Assembly (NCBI GenBank): GCA_964400165.1
Contig: CAYNSX010000004.1
Coordinates: 1-64,000 of the forward strand
Reading direction: 5' to 3'
DNA: 64,000 nt
DNA from: CAYNSX01 sp964400165
GTDB lineage: Bacteria > Armatimonadota > Hebobacteria > CAYNSX01
The translations under genes were made by a program, and so were the position numbers. Under the pieces are notes generated by a model, which was not told where the DNA came from, did not search any database, and saw only the letters and a program-made list of their open reading frames with translations. The first letter of the stretch is position 1. The number at the start of each line of letters is the position of its first letter. Shown here piece after piece: positions 15,500-23,554 of the stretch.

Positions 15500-18181
15500 A
15501 TGAGCCATCCCGCCTCGGCCCGCTGGATCGTCTGCAAGTTCGGCGGCACCAGCGTCGCCACGCGCGCTCGCTGGGACACGATCGTCGCCATTGCACGCGA
15601 GCGCCTCGCCGAAGGGCTGCGCCCGGTCCTGGTGTGTTCCGCGCTCGACGGCGTCTCGGACGACCTCGAGCGCTGCGTCGAGGAGGCCGTTCGCGGCAAG
15701 CAGCAACCAATCCTGGACGCCATCGCCGCGACGCACTACGCGCTCGGCGACGCCCTCGGCCTCAATGCGGACACATTGCTCCGTGCCGACTTCGAGGTGC
15801 TGACCGGTCTTCTCGCGGCCATTGCGGAGGCGAAAGAGATCACTCCGGCTCGCCACGCCCGCGTCCTGGCGACGGGGGAACTCCTCGCCACCCGCCTCGG
15901 CGCCGCGTTCTGCAACGCCTCCAGCCTGCCGACCGCCTGGGTGGACGCGCGCTCCTGCCTCGTGTCCACCGACGAGCAGCATGTCGGCGAGACGCGGCGC
16001 ATGCTCTCCGCCGTCTGCGCCGCGGAACCGGACCCGGCTCTCGCCGCGCAATTCGCGGCGCTGCCCGAATCGGTCCTTGTGACGCAGGGGTTCATCGCCC
16101 GCTTGGCCGGCGGTGACACGGTCTGCCTGGGGCGCGGCGGCTCCGACACTTCGGCGGCGATCTTCGCCGCCCGGCTGGGCGCCGTCCACTGTGAAATCTG
16201 GACCGATGTGCCTGGGATGTTTTCCGCGGACCCGCGGCAGGTGCCCGCGGCGCGGCTGCTCCGGGCGCTCGACTACGACGAGGCCCAGGAGATTGCGACG
16301 ACCGGCGCCAAAGTGCTGCACCCGCGGTGCATCGCGCCGCTGCGCCAGCACCGCATCCCCCTCCACATCCGCTGGATCGAGCGACCGGAGTGGGCCGGAA
16401 CCGTGGTGTCGGGTGACCCGGGCGAAGCCGGCCCGCAAATCAAGGCGATCTCCGCCAAAGGCGACATCACGCTCATCGCGATGGACACGCCCGGCATGTG
16501 GCAGCAGGTCGGTTTCCTCGCCGACACTTTCGCCGTCTTCCAGCGGCACGGCCTCTCGATTGACCTCGTGTCCACTTCCGAAATGAATGTCACCGTCTCG
16601 CTCGACCCGGGCGCCAACCTGCTCGACCCCGGCGCGCTGCATGCGCTGCTGGAAGACCTCCGCCCGCTGTGCACTCCGCGGACCATCGGCCCCTGTGCCG
16701 CGGTCAGTCTGATCGGGCGTAACATCCGAGGGCTGCTGCACGAACTGGGGCCCGCGCTCGAATTGTTCGGGGAGCACCGCATTCATCTCGTCTCGCAAGC
16801 GGCCAGCGACCTCAATTTTACCGTCGTCGTCGACGCCGGCCAGGCGGAGCCGCTCGTCCGGCAGCTGCACGCGCTCTTCTTCGAGGACCGGGCGGATGAT
16901 GCGCTCCTCGGCCCGAGTTGGCGCAGTCTGTTTGCAGGCGGCGATGCGCCCGCAGCCACGGATGAAGTGACGGGCCCGACGGTGTGGTGGCGCCAGCGGC
17001 GCGACGAATTGCTGGCCCTGGCGCGCGCCGCTGCGCCGCTCTATGTGAACGATGCCGCGTCGCTCGACGCCGCGGCCGCCCGCCTGCAGCGGCTCGCCGC
17101 CGTCGACCGCGTGTTCTACGCGCTCAAGGCCAACTCCCACCCCACGATCCTCGAGCGCTTCGCCGCCGCGGGGCTGGGGTTCGAATGCGTCTCGCCGGGC
17201 GAGATCGCCCGGGTCTTGCACACGGTCCCCAGGATCGATCGGCAGCGTATTCTCTTCACGCCGAACTTCGCCCCGCGCCACGAATACGCCGACGCGTTCG
17301 CCGCCGGCGTGATGGTGACGCTCGACAACGCCTACCCGCTCGAGCGCTGGCCCGATATCTTCCGCGGCAGGGCGGTGTTCCTCCGCCTCGACCCGGGCCG
17401 CGGGCGTGGACACCATGCCTATGTCCGCACCGCCGGCGCGCAGTCGAAATTCGGCATCGCGGAGTTGCAACTCGACGACCTCGCGGCGCGCCTCCGTGCA
17501 TTGGATGTCCGGGTCATCGGCCTGCACGCGCATATCGGCAGCGGCATTCGTGACGCCGGCAGTTGGCTGGAAACGGCCGAGTTTCTGGCACGGAACGCAG
17601 CAAGATTCCCGGAAGTGACCGCGCTCGACCTCGGCGGCGGCCTCGGCGTCCCCGAACAGCCCGGTCAGGTGCCGCTCGACTTGGCGGCGTTCGACGCGTC
17701 GTTGCAGCAGTTCAAGGCCGCGCACCCGCAGTTCGAACTGTGGCTGGAACCGGGGCGCTTCCTGGTCGCTGAAGCGGGCGTGCTCCTGGCGCGTGTGACG
17801 CAGGTTAAGCGCAAAGGCGACATCACCTTTGTCGGCATCGAGACCGGGATGAACTCACTCATTCGCCCGGCGCTCTACGGGGCGCACCACGAGATTGTGA
17901 ACCTGACCCGCCTCGACGAACCGCCCGACCTGACGGCGAACATCGTCGGGCCGATTTGCGAATCCGCCGATGTCCTAGGCGCCGGCCGCCATCTGCCACC
18001 GACAGAGGAGGGCGATGTCTTGCTAATCGCCACCGCCGGCGCCTACGGCGCCGCCATGTCCTCGCACTACAACTTGCGCGAACCCGCCGCCGAAGTCATG
18101 TTGCCGCCGGCTACAACCGCGCCGCGGCGCACCAATTCGCGGAAAGGGCGCCCAGCGAAACAGCCGAGGCCCGCGCCGTGA
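15500..18181 (+). CDS. Bifunctional aspartate kinase / diaminopimelate decarboxylase
   Basis: An 893-residue fusion of the first and last enzymes of the lysine branch. Residues ~8-465 are aspartokinase: KFGGTSVA at the start, GRGGSDTSAA in the middle, then ACT regulatory repeats that in other aspartokinases bind lysine or threonine. Residues ~485-880 are diaminopimelate decarboxylase: the PLP lysine is K543 in FYALKANS, with the GGGLG phosphate loop and the CESADVLG block that supplies the active-site Cys. The C-terminus has a short basic Pro-rich tail. Such fusions are known in scattered bacteria. The stop overlaps the start of the TSUP permease (GTGA), implying translational coupling. Confidence 0.95.
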   Translation: MSHPASARWIVCKFGGTSVATRARWDTIVAIARERLAEGLRPVLVCSALDGVSDDLERCVEEAVRGKQQPILDAIAATHYALGDALGLNADTLLRADFEVLTGLLAAIAEAKEITPARHARVLATGELLATRLGAAFCNASSLPTAWVDARSCLVSTDEQHVGETRRMLSAVCAAEPDPALAAQFAALPESVLVTQGFIARLAGGDTVCLGRGGSDTSAAIFAARLGAVHCEIWTDVPGMFSADPRQVPAARLLRALDYDEAQEIATTGAKVLHPRCIAPLRQHRIPLHIRWIERPEWAGTVVSGDPGEAGPQIKAISAKGDITLIAMDTPGMWQQVGFLADTFAVFQRHGLSIDLVSTSEMNVTVSLDPGANLLDPGALHALLEDLRPLCTPRTIGPCAAVSLIGRNIRGLLHELGPALELFGEHRIHLVSQAASDLNFTVVVDAGQAEPLVRQLHALFFEDRADDALLGPSWRSLFAGGDAPAATDEVTGPTVWWRQRRDELLALARAAAPLYVNDAASLDAAAARLQRLAAVDRVFYALKANSHPTILERFAAAGLGFECVSPGEIARVLHTVPRIDRQRILFTPNFAPRHEYADAFAAGVMVTLDNAYPLERWPDIFRGRAVFLRLDPGRGRGHHAYVRTAGAQSKFGIAELQLDDLAARLRALDVRVIGLHAHIGSGIRDAGSWLETAEFLARNAARFPEVTALDLGGGLGVPEQPGQVPLDLAAFDASLQQFKAAHPQFELWLEPGRFLVAEAGVLLARVTQVKRKGDITFVGIETGMNSLIRPALYGAHHEIVNLTRLDEPPDLTANIVGPICESADVLGAGRHLPPTEEGDVLLIATAGAYGAAMSSHYNLREPAAEVMLPPATTAPRRTNSRKGRPAKQPRPAP

Positions 18182-18969
18182 CCCCGCACTTGCTGGTTGC
18201 GCTCATCGCGCTCTCCGCCGCGGCGCTGACGCTGTTCTCCGGCTTCGGCCTCGGCACCATCCTGCTGCCGGTGTTTGCTCTGTTCTTCCCCGTCGAAATC
18301 GCCGTCGCCGCGACGGCCATCGTGCATCTGGCGAACAACCTCTTCAAGATCGGCCTCATCGGCCGCCACGCGCACTGGCCCACCGTGGCGCGCTTCGGCA
18401 TCCCCGCCGCAGTCGGCGCGCTCCTCGGCGCCGAAGCGCTCGTCCGGCTGGGCACGCTGCCGCCTGTCGCCACCTATGCGCTCGGAACGACCGACCACAC
18501 CATTACGCTGGTGCATCTCGTCATCGGATCGCTCATCTTCGTCTTCGCGCTCGTCGAACTGCTGCCCGCCGGGCAGCGCCTCGGTTTTGGCCGCCGCTAC
18601 CTCGGCATCGGCGGCGCACTGTCGGGGTTTTTCGGGGGCGTCTCGGGGCATCAGGGTGCGCTGCGCTCCGCCTTCCTCATCAAGGCCGGACTGACGAAGG
18701 AGCAGTTCATCGGCACCGGCGCGGTCGCCGCCGTCTTCGTGGATGTGTCCCGGCTGGTGGTCTACGGGCTGGCGTTCGTCGGCGACCCCTGGGCCGCGCT
18801 CCGGGGCTCCGGCGCGTTGGCGCTGGTCGTAACTGGTACCGTTGCCGCGTTCCTTGGCTCCTATTTCGGCGCCCGGCTGCTCCCCCGCCTGACGCTGGCG
18901 AGCGTCCGCCTCATCATCGGCGTCCTGCTGTTGGTGATGTCCGTCGCCATCGCCACGGCCCTCGTCTAG
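18178..18969 (+). CDS. TSUP (TauE/SafE) family permease
   Basis: A 263-residue membrane protein with about eight helices and the TSUP hallmarks: an N-terminal LTLFSGFGLGTILLPVFALFF segment and a second-half GFFGGVSGHQGALRSAFLIKAG loop. The family exports or imports sulfite, sulfonates or organic acids. GTG at 18178 overlaps the lysine-fusion stop by 4 nt (GTGA) and begins directly at the first helix; the longer open frame upstream is an overlap with that gene. The coupling to lysine biosynthesis suggests export of an organic anion, but this is only inference. Confidence 0.88.
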   Translation: MTPHLLVALIALSAAALTLFSGFGLGTILLPVFALFFPVEIAVAATAIVHLANNLFKIGLIGRHAHWPTVARFGIPAAVGALLGAEALVRLGTLPPVATYALGTTDHTITLVHLVIGSLIFVFALVELLPAGQRLGFGRRYLGIGGALSGFFGGVSGHQGALRSAFLIKAGLTKEQFIGTGAVAAVFVDVSRLVVYGLAFVGDPWAALRGSGALALVVTGTVAAFLGSYFGARLLPRLTLASVRLIIGVLLLVMSVAIATALV

Positions 18970-18982
18970 ACCCAGTCATCCA

Positions 18983-19024
18983 TTGACTCCCTCCAAAAGT
19001 TAGGATAACCTAACTTTAGTTAGG
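18983..19024 (+). promoter_or_regulatory. Promoter overlapped by a DtxR/IdeR-like palindrome
   Basis: The -35 box TTGACT (18983-18988) and -10 box TAACCT (19006-19011) are 17 nt apart. A 9-bp inverted repeat AAAGTTAGG-ATAA-CCTAACTTT (18996-19017) covers the -10 box, and a third half-site AGTTAGG follows at 19018. The TTAGG...CCTAA core resembles operators of DtxR-family iron or manganese repressors. It drives the outer-membrane protein gene at 19050. Confidence 0.65.
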
Positions 19025-19049
19025 CACTCCTAAATCAAGGGGAGGAACC

Positions 19050-19865
19050 GTGGTGACTGGCCGATTGCTGCACTTTCCAAGATTGCTGCTGTTGCTCGCT
19101 GCACTTGCCGCAGGTCTCTTCGTTCCGATGGAGTCCGCCACGGCTGATGAAGAGGACGAATATGAATTCTCTCGCCCTTTCATCACCGAATACCCCGAAG
19201 CCGACACCGAACTGCGCTTGAGTTTCTTCGTCATCAAAGGCGACCGCGAGCCCGGGCGCACACACCTAGTCCGGCTCTTGGCCGAGTACGCCTTCCGGCA
19301 CAACGCCAGCATCGAGATTGAGATCCCGTGGGCCAACTTTCGGCCGGTCGGCGGTTCCTCCGTCAGCCATGTCGGTGACATCGAACTCGGCCTGAAGTTC
19401 GTCACCGGCGAGAGCGAGGCGCGCGGCACCGCCACCGCGCTCGGCCTCGAAGTCCGGGCGCCGACCGGCAGCAGCGCCCTCGGCATCGGCAGCAGCAGTG
19501 TGTGGGAACTGGAGCCGTTCTTCGTATTCGGGCGCCGACACGGCGACTGGGAAACGATCGGCGTCGTCCGGCTGGGCTTCCTCTTCAACGAGCCCGCCGG
19601 CGAACCGTCAGAGACGGAACTCGGTTTCGACCTCTCGCTGCTGCGTCACTTGAGTGAGCGCTGGCAGGCGCTGGTCGAGATCAATGGCGAGCACGGCCTG
19701 CGCGGCGAGGAGGCGGGCGCGACGCTCGTCACCCTCACGCCCGGCCTCAAGTGGCGCCCCAACCCGCACCGCGGCGAGCAAATCGGCATTGGCGCCAGTT
19801 TCCCCGTCACCGGGCCGCGCGAATTCACCAGCCGCGTCTTCCTGATGCTGTTCAAGCCGATGTAA
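19050..19865 (+). CDS. Outer-membrane beta-barrel protein (MetA-pathway/transporter-like)
   Basis: A 271-residue protein with a signal peptide (about residues 1-32, ending SATADEED). The mature chain is almost entirely amphipathic strands (FEVRAPTGSS-like turns, ELGFDLSLLRHL, GLKWRPNPHRG, final VFLMLFKPM), as in the phenol-degradation MetA-like/transporter barrel family. It is expected in the outer membrane. GTG at 19050 follows GGGGAGG at good spacing. The promoter carries a DtxR-like palindrome over its -10 box, so expression may respond to iron or manganese. It faces the convergent TolB-like gene across a GGGAGGC-family repeat. Confidence 0.75.
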   Translation: MVTGRLLHFPRLLLLLAALAAGLFVPMESATADEEDEYEFSRPFITEYPEADTELRLSFFVIKGDREPGRTHLVRLLAEYAFRHNASIEIEIPWANFRPVGGSSVSHVGDIELGLKFVTGESEARGTATALGLEVRAPTGSSALGIGSSSVWELEPFFVFGRRHGDWETIGVVRLGFLFNEPAGEPSETELGFDLSLLRHLSERWQALVEINGEHGLRGEEAGATLVTLTPGLKWRPNPHRGEQIGIGASFPVTGPREFTSRVFLMLFKPM

Positions 19866-19874
19866 CAACCAAAG

Positions 19875-19950
19875 GGACCAGGGAGGCGGGGAGGCGGGGA
19901 GGCAGTGGAGCATTGACTGCGTTCCCGCCTCCCTGCCTCCCTGCTTACCT
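19875..19950. repeat. GGGAGGC-family intergenic inverted repeat
   Basis: Left arm GGGACCAGGGAGGCGGGGAG with further GGCGGGGAGGC units; right arm GCGTTCCCGCCTCCCTGCCT, about 10 nt apart. It lies between two convergent genes and could serve as a bidirectional terminator. Confidence 0.7.
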
Positions 19951-19955
19951 AGTCT

Positions 19956-21539
19956 TTAGTCATTCCAATCCGGCGGCCAATTGCCCGCCGCCTTGGCGTC
20001 GGCGCTGAAAACATCCCACTCGGCATCGGTGAAGCGCCGCACGCTCCCGTCGAGCATCGCCGCGAACACATACCCGCGCGGCCAGGCGAGGAACGCGAGC
20101 GGCACCCCCTGCGGGTTCGGCCGCCCCATCACCATCTGCCCGGGCTGAATCAAGAAACTCACCAGCGCCTCGCCCCCGGGCGCGCCGAGCGAGTCACTAT
20201 TCGGCAGCAAGGAACCCACCATGCCCAGGATGCCCTCGGGAAAACTTTCCGCATTCAAGTCAGGGAACCGACTCCCCCACACCTTGAGGACATTTTGGAG
20301 TGCCGCGGACACCTCACGCATCCGCGACTCGGCGAGTTGCAGCTTCTGCTCATCGCTCAACGGGAGCCCATAGTGCGCCCGCTCGTCGAGCGTGGCGTCA
20401 TCCAGGCGAAGGTCAGCCAGCCAAATCTGCCCGCCACGGACAAAACAGACACTCAATGAATCCCCCGCCCATTCCGCTTCGAAAGACGCATCTGCCGCCA
20501 CCAACAGCGTGTTGTGACTCCGTCGTTCGGGATTCAGCGCCCACAGGAGAAACAAGTTGCCCTTCCACTCATTCCGCACCTCGTCGCGCAGCGGAATCGA
20601 AGAGCCGAAGAGCAGCAAGTCATGCTTCGCCGACCAGCCGAGAATGGGGCCCGAGTCACGGGTCACGACTTGCGACTCGCCCGAGTGCAAGTCAATGACC
20701 GACCTGAACACCGTGTCCGCGGCTTGGTCGTGTGCCAACTCGACGCGAAACCGTCCGCTCGGCGATTGCAATCGAATCGGCCATCGCGTTATGCCAACAA
20801 CCATATCTCGTTCGAGCAAGACCGATTGCCCCGCTTCGAGGTCGTAATTTACCAACTTTCCTTGCCGGCGTTCACTCCCGTCGGCATCCACAACACGCTG
20901 CGACGCCAAGAATTCGATGCCGTCGCCTTCGGCGTTCCAGCGCGGGATGATTCCCTCACCCACTACGGTAACCGCTCCCGTCCTCGCGTCAGCCAGCAGG
21001 ACCTGCGACGGCGTGTCGGGGCTTCGCATGGTGCCAATCAGGATTCGCGTTCCTTGCGGCTCGCAGGCGACAGTCTGTAAGCGGGCGCCGCCCAACGTGT
21101 GCGTCTGGCTCTGCCAGGTGCGCGCATCGAAGACGCGCACCTCGCGCACCTCTCCGTTCTCATTCAGCCACGGCACCACCAGTATCGGTGCGCCCTGGCA
21201 CCAACAGAGGTCGGGATTCAGCCCGCCAGCGAACATCATTTCAGCCTTTAGCAAAACCCGCGGCATCCCTCCGGATGCGGGGATGACGCTCACCCGCGGC
21301 CCCATCATCCGCACCGTGGCGCCCGTCCGGGAATCAGCAACCGGATACGACAGTTCCAGATACGCGATCCACTTCCCGTCCGGGCTGGCCGCCAGCGAAT
21401 ACACTTCCGCATCGTGGGTCAGTTGCCGCGAGCCGCCCGCGCGGGCGATCTGGTCACCGACGACCATGACTGGATCGGGCCGCGTAGATCCCGCCGCCGC
21501 GAGAATCATCACCCAAGGAACTAGCCAGCCGTTCGCCAT
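19956..21539 (-). CDS. Secreted TolB-like beta-propeller protein
   Basis: A 527-residue protein. The ATG at 21539 follows a perfect GGGGAGGT and starts a short signal peptide (MANGWLVPWVMILAAAGS). Residues ~40-400 hold repeated propeller strands (YSLAASPDGKWIAYLEL, ILGWSAKHDLLLFG, AEWAGDSLSVCFVRGGQIWLADL), as in TolB/WD40-like proteins. The C-terminal ~120 residues are a separate helical domain ending YVFAAMLDGSVRRFTDAEW. That tail resembles the DG-motif ends of pseudopilin-like proteins in some phyla, but the match is weak. Role unknown; likely periplasmic. Confidence 0.7.
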   Translation of the reverse strand: MANGWLVPWVMILAAAGSTRPDPVMVVGDQIARAGGSRQLTHDAEVYSLAASPDGKWIAYLELSYPVADSRTGATVRMMGPRVSVIPASGGMPRVLLKAEMMFAGGLNPDLCWCQGAPILVVPWLNENGEVREVRVFDARTWQSQTHTLGGARLQTVACEPQGTRILIGTMRSPDTPSQVLLADARTGAVTVVGEGIIPRWNAEGDGIEFLASQRVVDADGSERRQGKLVNYDLEAGQSVLLERDMVVGITRWPIRLQSPSGRFRVELAHDQAADTVFRSVIDLHSGESQVVTRDSGPILGWSAKHDLLLFGSSIPLRDEVRNEWKGNLFLLWALNPERRSHNTLLVAADASFEAEWAGDSLSVCFVRGGQIWLADLRLDDATLDERAHYGLPLSDEQKLQLAESRMREVSAALQNVLKVWGSRFPDLNAESFPEGILGMVGSLLPNSDSLGAPGGEALVSFLIQPGQMVMGRPNPQGVPLAFLAWPRGYVFAAMLDGSVRRFTDAEWDVFSADAKAAGNWPPDWND

Positions 21540-21621
21540 CCTGCACCTCCCCGCTGCGTTCACTCGCCTGCCGATTCTACTCTCCCCGCCCCCGAAAACA
21601 ACCGGGCCGCGATACGACAAA

Positions 21622-21690
21622 GTGACCAGGAAGGCGGGAACGCAGGGAGGCAGTGACTGCCTTCCTGCCTTCCCGCCTCCCCGGTTCCTA
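21622..21690. repeat. GGGAGGC-family intergenic inverted repeat
   Basis: Left arm GTGACCAGGAAGGCGGGAAC, then GCAGGGAGGCAGTG; right arm CTGCCTTCCTGCCTTCCCGC and then CTCCCCGGTTCCTAG. This is the tightest copy in the window, with only 1-2 nt between arms. It covers the stop of the selenocysteine peroxiredoxin gene, so it may be its terminator. Confidence 0.7.
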
Positions 21691-22293
21691 GTTTTTGCCC
21701 TGCAGTTCCGCGAGCTTCTTTGCCAGGTCGGCGCCGTGCGTCTTCACACTCACCTTCAGATCGATGTAGCGGACAACGCCGTCCGGGTCAATGATGAAGG
21801 TGCCGCGCTTGGACATGAATTGGACATCGAAGCCGCGCGCTTTCATTTGGGCTTGCTGGTCAGCCGTCAGCATCTGCAGCATCCCGTAGGACTTCGAGAT
21901 CTTGCCGTCGGCGTCTACCAGCAGCGGAAACTGGAAGTTGTTCTTCTCGGCGAACTCCTTGTGCGTCTCCTTGCCCTGCGCGCTGATGATGAAAATGGAA
22001 GCGTTGAGTGCTTTCAGATTGGCTTGCTCATCACGGAGCGAGCACCCCTGCAGCGTTCAGCCCCCCGTATTGTCGAGGACATAGAACGAGAGGATGACCC
22101 AGTCCTTCCCCTTGTGGTCGGCGAGGCGCTGTCGCTTGTCGTTCTGATCGGTGGTGTCGAAGAGGGGGGCCTTGTCGCCCGCCTTCAGTTGCGGTTCGTC
22201 CACTGTCGGTCCTTCCGCGGCGGTCACGCGCGGCGCCGCCAGCATCACGGCGACCAGCGCGCACACGCCCAGCATCCGAATGGCTTGTCGCAT
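21688..22293 (-). CDS. Exported peroxiredoxin with in-frame UGA (probable selenoprotein)
   Basis: A 201-residue AhpC/TSA-type (BCP-like) peroxiredoxin if the UGA at 22057-22059 is read as selenocysteine. The same frame is open from ATG 22293 (GGAG at good spacing) through the UGA to the stop at 21688. A signal peptide (MRQAIRMLGVCALVAVMLAA) precedes LKAGDKAPLFDTTDQ. The UGA is codon 79, in NTGG-U-TLQGCSLRDE, exactly where the peroxidatic Cys of TPGCT..ACSLRD belongs. Cys84 keeps the C-x4-C resolving position. A possible bacterial SECIS hairpin (TGCTC-N10-GAGCA, 22044-22025) starts 12 nt after the UGA. It ends an operon with DUF309 and a Cys peroxiredoxin. Confidence 0.85.
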
Positions 22294-22324
22294 TGCGCTC
22301 TCCAATTCTCCAGCCCCGCGTATC

Positions 22325-22771
22325 TTACTCGGTTTTGGAAGTGCTCTCCCCCGGCCAGTGCAGCGGCATCGTCGGGCGGTCGAGCATCTCACGCACCTTC
22401 ACCGGCGCGTCGGGCGCCGGATGCAGGCGCGGCAGGTCGCCCGGAGCCGCCGGGTCGCGCCCGAAGGCGGCGACGAAGCGGTCGAGGTCGCGCCGCAGCC
22501 GCGCCAAGTCGATGCCGCGGTAGCGCGGCGGCAGTTGGTCGAGTTTCTCGATGCAGTGTTCGTGCAGCCCGCGCACGCCGGCGAGATTGCCCCGGCTCCA
22601 GTGATAGACCGTCACCGCCGCCTGAATCAGCGCGTGATAGAAAGTGCGCTCGTCGCCGTGCACCTGCTTCCACAACGCTTCCAGCACCTCGTGACACTGG
22701 AAGTAGTCGCCCTCGTTGAACAGGGCGATGCCGCGCAGGAAGTCGGGGTGCAGCGCCGGGTCAGGCGGCAT
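22325..22771 (-). CDS. DUF309 family protein
   Basis: A 148-residue helical protein. The block FNEGDYFQCHEVLEALWK followed by FYHALIQAAVTVYHWSRGN is the DUF309 signature, with conserved His and Glu that could bind a metal; no reaction is known. ATG at 22771 lies inside the last codons of the upstream peroxiredoxin gene (stop 22761), so they are translationally coupled. The longer upstream open frame is a shadow of that gene. It precedes the selenocysteine peroxiredoxin by 31 nt. Confidence 0.85.
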   Translation of the reverse strand: MPPDPALHPDFLRGIALFNEGDYFQCHEVLEALWKQVHGDERTFYHALIQAAVTVYHWSRGNLAGVRGLHEHCIEKLDQLPPRYRGIDLARLRRDLDRFVAAFGRDPAAPGDLPRLHPAPDAPVKVREMLDRPTMPLHWPGESTSKTE

Positions 22772-23252
22772 TCCTCGCCGCGGCGAGCACCTCGTCGAAC
22801 GGCGGCAGTTCGCGGATGTTCTCCCGCACATCGGCATACACGATTTTTCCGTCGCGGCCGATGACGAAAGTGGCCCGCTCCGAAAACCCCTGCGGGCGGA
22901 GGACGCCGTACAGTTCCGCCGCCTTGCCGTGCGGCCAGAAATCGGAGGCGACCGGATAGGGCAGCCCGGCCGGCGCAATCGCCTTCACCCAGGCCTTCTT
23001 CGCCGGCATGCTGTCCACGCTGATGGAAACGACCTGCGCGCCGGCCTGGGCGTAGCGCTGCCATTCTTTCCCGACCGTGCACACCTCCGTCTCGCAAACG
23101 GCGGTGAACGCCAGCGGGTGAAACATCAAGATGACCGGCCCGTTCTTCAGGGACTCGCTCAACTTGACGGTGACATCCTTGACCTCCGGCTGCGAGACGA
23201 AGCCGGGCAGTTCGAAGTCGGGTGCGGTATCGCCTGCCTTCAGTGGTGGCAT
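22761..23252 (-). CDS. Peroxiredoxin (AhpC/TSA family, Cys form)
   Basis: A 163-residue cytoplasmic thiol peroxidase. LKAGDTAPDFELPGF opens the thioredoxin fold; the active-site loop reads FTAVCETEVC with Cys53 as peroxidatic residue and Cys58 as a possible resolving Cys. ATG 23252 follows AAGGAG. It leads the operon with DUF309 and the exported selenocysteine paralogue; here the catalytic position is an ordinary TGC, which makes recoding of the other gene's UGA more convincing. Confidence 0.92.
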   Translation of the reverse strand: MPPLKAGDTAPDFELPGFVSQPEVKDVTVKLSESLKNGPVILMFHPLAFTAVCETEVCTVGKEWQRYAQAGAQVVSISVDSMPAKKAWVKAIAPAGLPYPVASDFWPHGKAAELYGVLRPQGFSERATFVIGRDGKIVYADVRENIRELPPFDEVLAAARNAA

Positions 23253-23313
23253 CGTTGGGTCTCCTTCATTTCATGCAAATGGGATCGCTCTCAACTCCTG
23301 GACGCTTGTTCTC

Positions 23314-23508
23314 CCCTCTCCCGAGTCGGGAGAGGGACTTCGCGTCTACCACTTGTTTAATCCTCTCCCCTCTCCGCTCGTCGGAGAGGGGCTGGGGGTG
23401 AGGGCTTTGTCCCCCTCACCCGGCCTGCGGCCACCCTCTCCCGTTTGGGAGAGGGACTACTCATCTACCATTCGTATTCAATGCCCCCTCTCCTCACAGG
23501 AGAAGGGG
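23314..23508. repeat. Array of four CCCTCTCCC/GGGAGAGGG palindromes
   Basis: Palindromes at 23314-23336 (perfect, 11-bp arms), 23367-23391, 23434-23455 (perfect, 9-bp arms) and 23484-23508. Units 1 and 3 are followed by similar text (GTCTACCACTTGT / ATCTACCATTCGT), so the block is a diverged tandem duplication of about 120 bp. It fills the ~300-bp gap between the aquaporin and peroxiredoxin genes; no gene is present. Confidence 0.75.
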
Positions 23509-23554
23509 TCAGGGGGCTTGCCCTTCGTAGCCTTGGCGTAGAAGGGTGAGGCCG

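Noticed and set aside
15473..17725. 750-residue open frame antisense to the lysine fusion gene
   Set aside because: It is a GC-rich shadow frame, full of Arg/Gly/Ala with no motifs; the plus-strand enzyme explains the region.
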